DNA of 43,571 nucleotides from Natronoarchaeum rubrum (GTDB taxonomy: Archaea > Halobacteriota > Halobacteria > Halobacteriales > Natronoarchaeaceae). The stretch is taken from positions 1 to 43,571 of the forward strand of contig NZ_JANHDP010000010.1 of NCBI RefSeq assembly GCF_024494695.1. The letters are read 5' to 3'. The position numbers and the translations under genes were made by a program. Shown one piece after another: positions 31,621 to 37,623 of this stretch. The notes beneath the pieces were generated by a model that saw only the letters and a list, made by a program, of their open reading frames with translations, had not been told where the DNA came from and ran no database searches. How positions within the stretch are numbered: position 1 is the first letter of the stretch; every line of letters starts with the position of its first letter.

Positions 31621-31791
31621 CTACTTCGCGGTGTTCGCGGTCTCGTCGTGCTGTTCGGCGAGCTCCTCGGCCATCTCTCGGCCCATCCGCTCGATGCAGT
31701 CCTCGCAGTACAGACGCTCGGGGTCCGGCTGGTCGGCGTCGCACGGACAGTCCCAACCCTCGAACGTTCCGGCGGTTGCGTTGCTCATCAT
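31621..31791 (-). CDS. 56-aa zinc microprotein
   Basis: C-P-C near residue 15-17 and C-E-D-C near 31-34 would hold a zinc; the C-terminal half is a charged helix. It starts at ATG 31791 behind GGAGGAAT; a second ATG follows immediately. Its start abuts the stop of the upstream gene. Confidence 0.76.
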   Translation of the reverse strand: MMSNATAGTFEGWDCPCDADQPDPERLYCEDCIERMGREMAEELAEQHDETANTAK

Positions 31792-32088
31792 CTATTCCTC
31801 CGTGATCGGGATGCTGTCGTACAGGTAGCTGTCCGTCTCGTAGTCCCCAAGGTTCGCGTTCTCGGCGATGTACAGCGCGGCCTCTTCGGCAGTCCACTCT
31901 CGGTCGTCGATCTTCTCTTGGGCCGTTTCGATCAGTTCGGCGTCCTCGCGGAGCTGTTCTGCCGTCCGCTGCATGTCGTCGGTGTTGACCCGGCCCTTGA
32001 GGTTGCAGAGCCAGTACGGGTCGTCCATACCGACGTCGAGTGCTTCGCGGGCGATCTCCGATCGACGGTCTCTGTCTAGCGCAGTCAT
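31792..32088 (-). CDS. 98-aa acidic helical protein
   Basis: No motif recognised. It is predicted to be mostly helical, with E-Q-L-R-E-D-A-E-L-I-E-T-A-Q-E-K in the middle and D-P-Y-W-L-C-N-L near residue 25. Within the leftward operon and directly adjacent to the next gene. Confidence 0.8.
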   Translation of the reverse strand: MTALDRDRRSEIAREALDVGMDDPYWLCNLKGRVNTDDMQRTAEQLREDAELIETAQEKIDDREWTAEEAALYIAENANLGDYETDSYLYDSIPITEE

Positions 32089-32091
32089 GAT

Positions 32092-32316
32092 CTATTTCTC
32101 TGCGATTTGGTCAGTGCCCGGCTCCGTTGGTCGGACAGTAAACCGCTCGTCGCACTCTTTACACTCGATCTGGAGACCCTTCCATTCGTCAGGAACATCA
32201 CCGCTCAACCCGCATTCGGGGCATTCCATCCGAATCGTCTCGTCGAAGTTTTCGGGATCGACGATAGTCTCATTCTGCTCAGCACCGCCGCTCTCGGTCT
32301 CAGTTGTTTCAGTCAT
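32092..32316 (-). CDS. 74-aa zinc-ribbon protein
   Basis: An acidic Thr/Glu-rich N-terminus leads to M-E-C-P-E-C-G and I-E-C-K-E-C-D, a classic two-knuckle zinc ribbon (C32/C35 and C52/C55 approximately). Many such ribbons in archaea are transcription or translation accessory proteins, but no specific function can be assigned. It overlaps the upstream gene by 8 bases. Confidence 0.8.
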   Translation of the reverse strand: MTETTETESGGAEQNETIVDPENFDETIRMECPECGLSGDVPDEWKGLQIECKECDERFTVRPTEPGTDQIAEK

Positions 32317-32494
32317 GATCTCGTGATTGTAACTCCGCGATTCGTTCGAGCCGCTTCTCGATCTCCATCCGAACGTCGTGGTACTCGTCGATCGGCATCC
32401 GGATCATCGACCACGTCTGGACGAGCTGGCCGAGCTTGTAGCCCAGCCAGAGCACCATCACCGTACTGGCGATGTTGCGGATCTTCTTGTTCAT
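32309..32494 (-). CDS. 61-aa single-pass membrane protein with coiled coil
   Basis: ATG 32494 begins a basic start (N-K-K-I-R-N), a hydrophobic helix at about 8-26 and a charged coiled-coil-like C-terminus (D-V-R-M-E-I-E-K-R-L-E-R-I). A longer frame to 32533 would run into the upstream gene. An early membrane protein could alter the host envelope; this is a guess. Confidence 0.75.
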   Translation of the reverse strand: MNKKIRNIASTVMVLWLGYKLGQLVQTWSMIRMPIDEYHDVRMEIEKRLERIAELQSRDHD

Positions 32495-32649
32495 CGGCGA
32501 CCGCCCTCCGTGATCGCACCGCACTTGCCGCACTTCCAGCGCTCGACGATCCCGGCGTGGGTGCCGTCATCGACGGCGTGTTCGCCGTCCTTCTCCCAGT
32601 CCGTGTGCGTGCGCTCGCACTCGTGGCAGCGCATCCCGTCAGAAGGCAT
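32491..32649 (-). CDS. 52-aa zinc-ribbon protein
   Basis: C-H-E-C at residues 7-10 and C-G-K-C about 30 residues later define a zinc ribbon. ATG 32649 has GGAGGGTGAT just upstream, overlapping the end of the wHTH gene; ATG 32634 is an alternative without that spacing. It overlaps the next gene by four bases (ATGA). Confidence 0.76.
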   Translation of the reverse strand: MPSDGMRCHECERTHTDWEKDGEHAVDDGTHAGIVERWKCGKCGAITEGGRR

Positions 32650-32884
32650 CCAGATCACCCTCCTCGCGCGGGTCGGTCTTGAGTTCGTAGAGTCCTTCGT
32701 ACACACGCGTCACGTGGTCGTGCTCTTCGAGCCGCCGCAGTCGGTTGCGGACATGGCCGTTCGACGAGTCGATCTCGTCGGCGATGTACGGAGCTGTACC
32801 TCGGCCGCCCTGGAGGACATCGAGGATCTCCTCGTCGGACGGGCTCAGTTGGTCCGGGGATAGCATTGGTGTCTGTATACTCAT
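32639..32884 (-). CDS. Winged-helix regulator, first gene of leftward operon
   Basis: An 81-aa wHTH: S-P-S-D-E-E-I-L-D-V-L, then T-A-P-Y-I-A-D-E-I-D-S-S-N-G-H-V-R-N-R-L-R (split here by helices) and wing-like V-T-R-V-Y-E-G-L-Y. This matches short haloarchaeal phage and plasmid regulators. Start is uncertain: ATG 32884 is preceded directly by GAGGTG, while ATG 32866 lies about 34 bases from TATATG (32898-32903) and would begin M-L-S-P-D-Q. As first gene it probably controls the divergent promoters between 32884 and 33084. Confidence 0.8.
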   Translation of the reverse strand: MSIQTPMLSPDQLSPSDEEILDVLQGGRGTAPYIADEIDSSNGHVRNRLRRLEEHDHVTRVYEGLYELKTDPREEGDLDAF

Positions 32885-33083
32885 CACCTCACACGCGTAT
32901 ATGCTTCCGTCGTACTTACAACTTTGGGGTAACGACTACGTAGTTCGGAGTGCGTGGTGTAGATCGCACACAAGTTTTATAGTGGTATAGCCACAAGTGG
33001 GTAGTAGACACGGGGAGGCCGGGATCAAAACCAGATCTCGGCCGGGTGTTCCAGCACCCGACCTGTGTCCCATATACAGGACG
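32885..33083. promoter_or_regulatory. Divergent promoter region
   Basis: For leftward transcription, GCATATACG or GTTGTAAG (minus strand, centred near 32900 and 32918) are TATA candidates. For rightward transcription GTTTTATAG (32974-32982) is a strong TATA box, placing the start near 33005. Between them lies a perfect palindrome ACTACGTAGT (32935-32944) next to a GTAACG word like those at 3889-4069. Interlocking GTGG/CCAC/GTGG repeats (32982-33000) overlap the rightward start. Confidence 0.72.
33005..33083 (+). promoter_or_regulatory. Structured 5' leader of the SWIM gene
   Basis: About 80 bases from the predicted start to ATG 33084 hold three successive hairpins: 33017-33043 (10 bp, one mismatch), GGGTG/CACCC (33044-33059) and CCTGT/ACAGG (33062-33080). 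The first two abut, and no ribosome site is visible. Could be a regulatory RNA element. Confidence 0.6.
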
Positions 33084-33692
33084 ATGGCAGCTACGACCCC
33101 CACCCAGAAAATGGGTACGATTGACGCACAGCACGACAACCTTGACGCCCGCGACGTCAGCGCTCTCACCGAGTGCATGACCGTCCTCGAGGACGTCGGC
33201 CCGGTCGCCGACGACGACGAGATGTACGAGGTCACCACCGAGTCCGGCTCGACGTACGTCGTCGACCTCGCCGGCGACGAAGCGCACTGCGGCTGCAAGG
33301 ATCACCAGTTCCGCGCGAGCACCTGCAAGCACATCCGCCGCGTCCGGATGGCGACCGGCCGCCGCACGATCCCCGGCTGGGTCAACTTCGACGCCGTCGA
33401 TCCGCAGCTCGGCCAGCACGTCGCCGGCGAGCCCCGCGTCGCGATGGCCGACGGCGAGGGCGGCACGAGAACGATGTCGGCCTCGACGCCGCCCGCCACG
33501 TTCGGCTACGACACCGAAGAGGTCGACGGCGGCGTGCTCGTCTACGACCCGACGATCGACAAGCCCGGCAAGCGCCTGGTCGGCCTCGCGATCGAGGACC
33601 GCGAGGCGATGCGCTCGTCGCTGATCAAGCTCGGCCACGGCGTCGGCGCGATCCACCAGCTCGAGCAGTTCGACGTCGAGGAGGTGCGGTAA
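33084..33692 (+). CDS. SWIM zinc-finger protein, 202 aa
   Basis: Residues about 45-90 form a SWIM domain: strands E-M-Y-E-V and S-T-Y-V-V-D-L, then C-G-C (69-71) and C-K-H (81-83) in the CxCx9CxH pattern. SWIM domains bind DNA or protein and occur in recombination-associated factors in archaea. The rest is a beta-rich region and a C-terminal helix. ATG 33084 is used because the upstream in-frame extension would be encoded by the hairpin leader. It leads a rightward operon of small proteins ending at 34644. Confidence 0.88.
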   Translation: MAATTPTQKMGTIDAQHDNLDARDVSALTECMTVLEDVGPVADDDEMYEVTTESGSTYVVDLAGDEAHCGCKDHQFRASTCKHIRRVRMATGRRTIPGWVNFDAVDPQLGQHVAGEPRVAMADGEGGTRTMSASTPPATFGYDTEEVDGGVLVYDPTIDKPGKRLVGLAIEDREAMRSSLIKLGHGVGAIHQLEQFDVEEVR

Positions 33693-33693
33693 G

Positions 33694-33954
33694 ATGAGCG
33701 ACGAGTCGATGCGCCGCACGCCCGGCGTCAACTACGAGCCGGACAGCGGATCTGACGTCGAGGACTTCGTCGCGGACTACGCCTTCGACGCGATCGACGC
33801 CGGTGTGCATCCCACTGCCGTGCGTGACGCGCTGCGCGAGGCCGCCGAGGAGATCGAAAACAGACAGCGCACCGGCGAGTTCCGAGACACGCCGAAGCGC
33901 TCCGAGCCGGCGGACTTCGGTGGCGGCGAGAGCACGGGGGTGCAGGACCTATGA
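33694..33954 (+). CDS. 86-aa acidic protein
   Basis: Starts behind GGAGGTG seven bases upstream. A predicted helical core (D-Y-A-F-D-A-I-D-A-G, A-V-R-D-A-L-R-E-A-A-E-E-I) lies between acidic ends. The end overlaps the next ATG. Not recognised. Confidence 0.8.
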   Translation: MSDESMRRTPGVNYEPDSGSDVEDFVADYAFDAIDAGVHPTAVRDALREAAEEIENRQRTGEFRDTPKRSEPADFGGGESTGVQDL

Positions 33955-34184
33955 GCGACGAGGACCACGTCCAGCGGAACATCTCGGAAAGTGCGGACAA
34001 GATCCGCGTCGAAACCCAGGTGAAGCGCGGCTCTGGAACGCGAGACGAGGACCGGATCAAAGTCAAGGTCAAGGGCGACGACCCCGACGACGTCGTCGAG
34101 CGGCTGAACGACACGATCGAGAACCTCCACGAGACTGGCGACGAGCTCCGCGAGCTCCAGCCGGGTGATCGAGATGCCGAGTGA
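33951..34184 (+). CDS. 77-aa DUF7389-like protein
   Basis: V-K-R-G-S-G-T-R-D-E-D-R-I-K and V-K-V-K-G-D-D with a later L-R-E-L-Q-P-G-D resemble a small haloarchaeal/halovirus family with K-R-G-x-G-T-R-D and Q-P motifs (DUF7389 as I recall; not checked). One beta hairpin and one long helix are predicted. Function unknown. Confidence 0.8.
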   Translation: MSDEDHVQRNISESADKIRVETQVKRGSGTRDEDRIKVKVKGDDPDDVVERLNDTIENLHETGDELRELQPGDRDAE

Positions 34185-34305
34185 TGGGACTGGACGCATC
34201 GCCTGCCCCGAGTGCGAGCACGGAAACCTCGACGTGTCCGACGCAGTCTACGCAGACTGTGACAATTGCGACGCCGCCGTGCTCCGAACCGAGGTGGGTG
34301 TCTGA
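34174..34305 (+). CDS. 43-aa zinc microprotein
   Basis: C-P-E-C at 11-14 and C-D-N-C near 29-32 make a zinc ribbon. It overlaps the upstream gene by 11 bases and shares TGATG with the next gene. Function unknown. Confidence 0.74.
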   Translation: MPSDGTGRIACPECEHGNLDVSDAVYADCDNCDAAVLRTEVGV

Positions 34306-34481
34306 TGCCGGTCGGGCTAAAAGGCGCGCCTGAATGTAGTCGCGCCGCCTGCTACAAGAAAATCTACCGCTGCGCAGAGGATGGCCGACCCCTTTGCGTC
34401 ACTCACTACCGTGAGAAGTTCGACGAGCCGGAACGGGGAGCAAACGCGCGCGAAGATCAGGCGGGTGGTTGTGATGAGTGA
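34305..34481 (+). CDS. 58-aa zinc-finger protein
   Basis: Cys residues at about 11, 16, 22 and 31 with H35 (C-S-R-A-A-C-Y, R-C-A-E-D-G-R-P-L-C-V-T-H-Y) suggest a treble-clef-like finger. Starts on the TGATG overlap; overlaps the next gene by 8 bases. Function unknown. Confidence 0.76.
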   Translation: MPVGLKGAPECSRAACYKKIYRCAEDGRPLCVTHYREKFDEPERGANAREDQAGGCDE

Positions 34482-34644
34482 CGTCGACCCGCTCGCGCCG
34501 TTCGTCGACCGCGCCGCCGAGGCCGACGATTACGCGATGGAGTACGAAGCCGCCATCAACGGCGACGGGCTGACAATCTTCGCCGTCGACAGCCTGGACG
34601 AGCAGTGGATCACCTGCGACACTGTCGCCGAGATTCGGCGGTAG
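34474..34644 (+). CDS. 56-aa small protein
   Basis: Beta-strand-rich: Y-E-A-A-I-N-G-D-G-L-T-I-F-A-V and Q-W-I-T-C-D. The ending loosely resembles the 'A-W-I-x-x-D' pattern of the protein at 7730-7888. Last gene of the rightward SWIM operon, converging with the repressor gene 16 bases away. Confidence 0.72.
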   Translation: MSDVDPLAPFVDRAAEADDYAMEYEAAINGDGLTIFAVDSLDEQWITCDTVAEIRR

Positions 34645-34660
34645 GCGACGCTTACGGCAT

Positions 34661-34969
34661 CTAAACGTTTCTGTTCAAGTCCCGCGGCTGGATCCGACCC
34701 GACATCAACCGTTCTCCCTTGTCTGCAAGTCGATAGCGACCGCGCTCGACCTTCTCGACGAGATCGTGATCAGCGAGATGCCGACAGCGGTTGCCGACGT
34801 GCTTGCGCGACAGGCCCGTGTTGTCCGAGATGATCGCCGGCGACTGGATCGCAGGGTTGCCGCGCGTGTCGCGAGCAGCATGTAAAAATTCGAGAATGGT
34901 TACATCGGCCCGAGTGAGCCACTCGATTTGCCGATGCATTTGTGTTTCCTCGTCACCCGATTCTCGCAT
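34661..34969 (-). CDS. PhiH1-repressor-like winged-helix protein
   Basis: A 102-aa wHTH protein: E-W-L-T-R-A-D-V-T-I-L-E-F-L-H-A opens the domain, S-D-N-T-G-L-S-R-K-H-V-G-N-R-C-R-H-L (recognition region) follows, and V-E-R-G-R-Y-R-L-A-D-K-G is the wing. This layout is that of the haloarchaeal PhiH1 repressor family. A CTTTATTC TATA box (minus strand, 34989-34996) lies about 24 bases from the ATG, fitting a leaderless transcript. Upstream are three 17-base sites at 21-bp spacing. It probably keeps lytic genes off; the direct targets are inference. Confidence 0.86.
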   Translation of the reverse strand: MRESGDEETQMHRQIEWLTRADVTILEFLHAARDTRGNPAIQSPAIISDNTGLSRKHVGNRCRHLADHDLVEKVERGRYRLADKGERLMSGRIQPRDLNRNV

Positions 34970-34988
34970 AACAATACCGCTCTCTCCC

Positions 34989-34996
34989 GAATAAAG
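34989..34996 (-). promoter_or_regulatory. TATA box of the repressor gene
   Basis: GAATAAAG on the plus strand, i.e. CTTTATTC leftward, centred about 24 bases from the repressor ATG (34969). The first GGG-N11-CCC site begins seven bases further upstream, where TFB would contact. Confidence 0.68.
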
Positions 34997-35002
34997 ACAA
35001 TT

Positions 35003-35061
35003 GGGAACTTACAATTCCCGATAGGGGTTCTTACAGTCCCATTTGGGAAGTCAAACTTATG
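35003..35061. promoter_or_regulatory. Three operator-like sites at 21-bp spacing
   Basis: GGG-N11-CCC occurs at 35003-35019 and 35024-35040, both with CTTACA in the centre and both 17 bases long. A third GGGAA half-site begins at 35045. Starts are 35003, 35024 and 35045, exactly two helical turns apart, so bound proteins would share one face. The third overlaps AAACTTATG, a TATA-like element for rightward transcription. Confidence 0.72.
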
Positions 35062-35086
35062 CCATTTCGGCAATAATTCGGCAAGT

Positions 35087-35221
35087 ATGGCTAATAGCCA
35101 TGTGGTCACGCCACAGGGGACACAGTCAGGAGAATTAGGTAAGCAGCGCTTCAGTTTCACTTTCACTCCGGGGATGGCTGGCGCTTTTACTACCCAGACA
35201 CCAACACCTAACAGTCTATGA
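35087..35221 (+). CDS. Possible 44-aa protein divergent from repressor
   Basis: ATG 35087 lies about 29 bases from the TATA-like CTTAT (35056-35060), consistent with a leaderless start opposite the repressor. The product is Thr/Gln/Ser-rich, not acidic, and matches nothing known to me. The start codon is inside a perfect hairpin ATGGCT-AAT-AGCCAT (35087-35101), followed by TGTGG-TCACG-CCACA (35101-35115). It may be a small anti-repressor-like protein or non-coding. Confidence 0.3.
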   Translation: MANSHVVTPQGTQSGELGKQRFSFTFTPGMAGAFTTQTPTPNSL

Positions 35222-35255
35222 TCTATCCACAATCAGCGCCGCAAACAAAGCGGAA

Positions 35256-35438
35256 TCAGTCCGCAAGAAGAGGCTCACCGCCGTCAGTCTCGACGCTCTC
35301 CTCCGACTCGGCGTCGAGCCGCATCCGGATCGCTTCGCGGATCCACTCAGCCATGGTGTCGCCGTACTCCAACTCCTCCGTGATCTCCTCCTTCATCGCG
35401 CCGGGCATCGGGACCGTGATGTCTTGTCTATTTTCCAT
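35256..35438 (-). CDS. Ribbon-helix-helix protein A (divergent pair)
   Basis: A 60-aa protein: strand D-I-T-V-P-M-P, helix M-K-E-E-I-T-E-E-L, then E-Y-G-D-T-M-A-E-W-I-R-E-A-I-R-M-R-L, and an acidic tail. ATG 35438 is chosen because ACTTATGAA (minus strand, about 29 bases upstream) is a TATA element; the longer frame to 35465 would start within it. It is paralogous to the protein at 35567: both share L-E-Y-G-D-[TS], W-I-R-E-A and R-L-x-A-E-S. Likely a DNA-binding dimer. Confidence 0.83.
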   Translation of the reverse strand: MENRQDITVPMPGAMKEEITEELEYGDTMAEWIREAIRMRLDAESEESVETDGGEPLLAD

Positions 35439-35566
35439 GGTGGGAACATGGGAATCAGCCTTCATAAGTATGTGGGTCGTTGGGACGTGTGGTAAGATGG
35501 TAAGGAGGGACTATAGGACAGTGGCACAACCATTATGTACCACCAACCCAAACGTGGTGATGTCGC

Positions 35567-35746
35567 ATGAGTAGCCAGCCAGATAGTCAGGGGAGCGAGC
35601 AGGCGAAGACATCCTTGCCGCCGGATATGAAAAAAGACATCAAGGATCGGCTGGAGTACGGCGATTCGATATCAGGCTGGATCCGCGAGGCGTGCCGCCA
35701 ACGCCTCAACGCCGAATCCGGCGGCAGCGACACCACAGACAACTAA
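35567..35746 (+). CDS. Ribbon-helix-helix protein B (divergent pair)
   Basis: A 59-aa protein with a polar N-terminus, strand-like T-S-L-P-P-D-M, helix K-K-D-I-K-D-R-L and E-Y-G-D-S-I-S-G-W-I-R-E-A-C-R-Q-R-L. Paralogue of the 35256-35438 protein, transcribed divergently from a shared 128-base gap. ATTATG near 35531-35536 may be its TATA box. A strong hairpin follows its stop. The pair could act as competing or heterodimeric regulators. Confidence 0.82.
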   Translation: MSSQPDSQGSEQAKTSLPPDMKKDIKDRLEYGDSISGWIREACRQRLNAESGGSDTTDN

Positions 35747-35753
35747 CCGCTCT

Positions 35754-35796
35754 CTGCGTGCTCGGTCACGGGTACCAATCGAGCCCGAGCACGCAG
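35754..35796 (+). terminator. 12-bp perfect hairpin after RHH gene
   Basis: CTGCGTGCTCGG (35754-35765) pairs perfectly with CCGAGCACGCAG (35785-35796) around a 19-base loop, eight bases after the stop. There is no T run, so this may be an attenuator, RNA-stabilising hairpin or protein-binding dyad rather than a simple terminator. Confidence 0.5.
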
Positions 35797-35886
35797 GCGG
35801 CGGCCCTCACGCAACCTTCCATGGCACACGAGAGCCTCACGGGCCACAACAATATGGACCCGCACGACGGTACGCGCAGCACAGAC

Positions 35887-35893
35887 CTAAAAG
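35887..35893 (+). promoter_or_regulatory. TATA-like element of the PCNA operon
   Basis: CTAAAAG about 40 bases upstream of the PCNA ATG, giving a start near 35917 and a short leader. GAGGTG at 35917-35922 can serve as ribosome site. This promoter would drive the replication operon through the primase-helicase. Confidence 0.55.
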
Positions 35894-35930
35894 TTAGTAG
35901 TTCGGTCGAAGTAACCGAGGTGCGAGTTTA

Positions 35931-36677
35931 ATGGCGTTCTCCGCCATTATCGCCGGCGACACGCTCGCCAAGGCGCTGGAGCCGGTCTCCGCACTCGTCG
36001 ACGAGTGCAAGATCCGACTCAACGACGACGGCATCGGCATCTGCGCCGTCGACGCCGCCAACGTCGGCATGGTCGACATGGAGCTCGACGCCAGCGCCTT
36101 CGAGTCCTACGAGGCCACCGGCGGCGTCCTCGGCGTCAACCTCGAACGTCTCGAAGACGTCCTGTCGATGGCCGAGTCCGGCCAGGTCGTCCACTTCGAA
36201 CTCAACGAGGAAACGCGCAAGCTCGACATCGAGATCGGCGGCCTGGAGTACACCCTCGCGCTGATCGACCCCGACTCGATCCGCCAGGAGCCCGACATCC
36301 CCGACCTCGACCTGAGCGGGACGTACGTCTTCGAGGGCGATCACCTCGATCGCGCCGTCCGCGCCGCCGACCTGTGCTCGGACCACATCAGCGTCGACGG
36401 CGTCGCCGACGATAAGCTCGTCTTCAGCGCCCAGGGCGACACCGACGACGTCGACGTGACCGTCGAGCGCGACGACCTCCCCTCCGGCCAGCTGGGCGAC
36501 GAGTGTAGCTCGCTGTTCAGCCTCGACTACCTCAGCGACATGAAGGGCCCGATCGGCAGCGACACCAAAGTGTCGCTCCGGGTCGGCGACGAACTGCCGA
36601 TCAAGCTGCGCTACTCGCTGGCCGACGGCGGCGTCGAGGTCGTGAATATGCTCGCCCCGCGGATCCAGAACGACTGA
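35931..36677 (+). CDS. pcna: Viral PCNA sliding clamp
   Basis: A 248-aa protein of normal PCNA length. It shows the two-domain clamp pattern: [25 protein letters not shown], the interdomain connector region with [18 protein letters not shown], and the C-terminal M-L-A-P-R-I-Q-N-D typical of haloarchaeal PCNA. It forms a trimeric ring that holds polymerase and other factors on DNA. Several haloarchaeal tailed viruses carry their own clamp. Heading the operon with the primase-helicase, it presumably recruits host polymerase to viral DNA. Confidence 0.96.
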   Translation: MAFSAIIAGDTLAKALEPVSALVDECKIRLNDDGIGICAVDAANVGMVDMELDASAFESYEATGGVLGVNLERLEDVLSMAESGQVVHFELNEETRKLDIEIGGLEYTLALIDPDSIRQEPDIPDLDLSGTYVFEGDHLDRAVRAADLCSDHISVDGVADDKLVFSAQGDTDDVDVTVERDDLPSGQLGDECSSLFSLDYLSDMKGPIGSDTKVSLRVGDELPIKLRYSLADGGVEVVNMLAPRIQND

Positions 36678-36687
36678 GGTGTCAGAC

Positions 36688-36804
36688 ATGAGCAACACCA
36701 ACCAGGCCACCTTCGACAGCGCGCAGCAGAGCCTCACCGGCGACACGCCGAACGGACAGCTCACGCTCGACGCCGCGATCGACCGCGACGGAGGTGACGA
36801 GTGA
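36688..36804 (+). CDS. 38-aa microprotein after PCNA
   Basis: GAGGTG precedes the ATG by nine bases. The product is Asn/Gln/Thr-rich with Q-A-T-F-D-S-A-Q-Q-S-L and Q-L-T-L-D-A-A-I; the short Q-x-x-L segments recall PIP boxes only weakly. A perfect GGAGGTGA near its 3' end serves the next gene, whose ATG overlaps its stop. Confidence 0.6.
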   Translation: MSNTNQATFDSAQQSLTGDTPNGQLTLDAAIDRDGGDE

Positions 36805-37220
36805 TGTACCTCCCGTCTCTCGACGGCGAGCCGCGCCGTGTCTACCACTTCGAGGTGGGCGACCCGGTCGGCACGGTCGGCCTCTGGAAACGGTACGCCA
36901 GCGACGAGTTCGACGAGTTCGTCGCCGAGTATCCGATCTACCAGAACACGCGCGGCCAGGGCGTCTGGAACTCCGAAGACGTCGACACACGGAACACCGA
37001 CGAGACCGACCCCTCGGCGGCGTTCTGGCGAGCCCTCAAAACGATCACCACCGCCGAGCCGGGCGAGCCGATCGACGTCCGCGAGTGCGAGTGGTACGAG
37101 CGCGAGCTGATCAACTCGCTGCTCAGTATGCGCGAACTGGAGCACGCCGGCGAGGAGTTGCCGCACGAGATCGGCGAACTGCTCGCCTACGCCGAACTGC
37201 GGGGTGAGAGCGATGAGTGA
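36804..37220 (+). CDS. 138-aa protein of unknown function
   Basis: ATG 36804 with GGAGGTGA (36790-36797) six bases upstream; a GTG three bases earlier is not needed. Aromatic and acidic, with V-Y-H-F-E-V-G-D-P-V-G, W-K-R-Y-A-S-D-E-F-D-E-F and E-R-E-L-I-N-S-L-L. Not recognised. Its end overlaps the DUF6378 gene by 8 bases. Confidence 0.82.
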   Translation: MYLPSLDGEPRRVYHFEVGDPVGTVGLWKRYASDEFDEFVAEYPIYQNTRGQGVWNSEDVDTRNTDETDPSAAFWRALKTITTAEPGEPIDVRECEWYERELINSLLSMRELEHAGEELPHEIGELLAYAELRGESDE

Positions 37221-37623
37221 CGAGCCGACGAACCGGAAGATGCCGTCCGGCGACGAGATGGCTGCCTCGCTGCTGCTGGACACGGCCGACCTGATCAACG
37301 ACGATCGCGACACCCACGGCGACGCAGTCGAGAACCAGCAGCACATCGCCGCCGGCTGGACCTGGTTCCTGCGCGGCCAGGGCACGCTCGACGACGACGA
37401 GCGCCTCACCGGCACCGACGTCGCGTTCATGATGGCGCTCCTGAAGATGAGTCGCCACTCGGTCGGCACCTTCGACGTCGACCATCTGCGCGACACCGCC
37501 GGCTACGCCGGGATCGGTGCGGCCTGCGCGGTCGCCCGCGGCGAGGCGTCGCTCGACGAGCTCGAACGCGGCGCGTACGAAGACGAACATCTCCCCGACG
37601 ACGTGGGTGATGGCGATGAGTGA
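37213..37623 (+). CDS. DUF6378-like phage protein
   Basis: A 136-aa protein with the family pattern A-D-L-I-N-D-D-R-D-T-H-G-D-A, N-Q-Q-H-I-A-A-G-W, T-D-V-A-F-M-M-A-L-L-K-M-S-R and D-T-A-G-Y-A-G. DUF6378 proteins occur in many phages, commonly near nucleotide metabolism genes; the helical bundle with conserved D/E/H/K residues recalls MazG-like nucleotide hydrolases, but activity is not established. It overlaps the deoxyribosyltransferase-like gene by 8 bases, so the two probably act together. Confidence 0.85.
   Translation: MSDEPTNRKMPSGDEMAASLLLDTADLINDDRDTHGDAVENQQHIAAGWTWFLRGQGTLDDDERLTGTDVAFMMALLKMSRHSVGTFDVDHLRDTAGYAGIGAACAVARGEASLDELERGAYEDEHLPDDVGDGDE

Noticed and set aside
30957..31805. 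282-codon plus-strand frame opposite the small zinc genes
   Set aside because: It covers five minus-strand genes that have coupled starts and CxxC motifs; the product is hydrophobic/Arg-rich without domain features.
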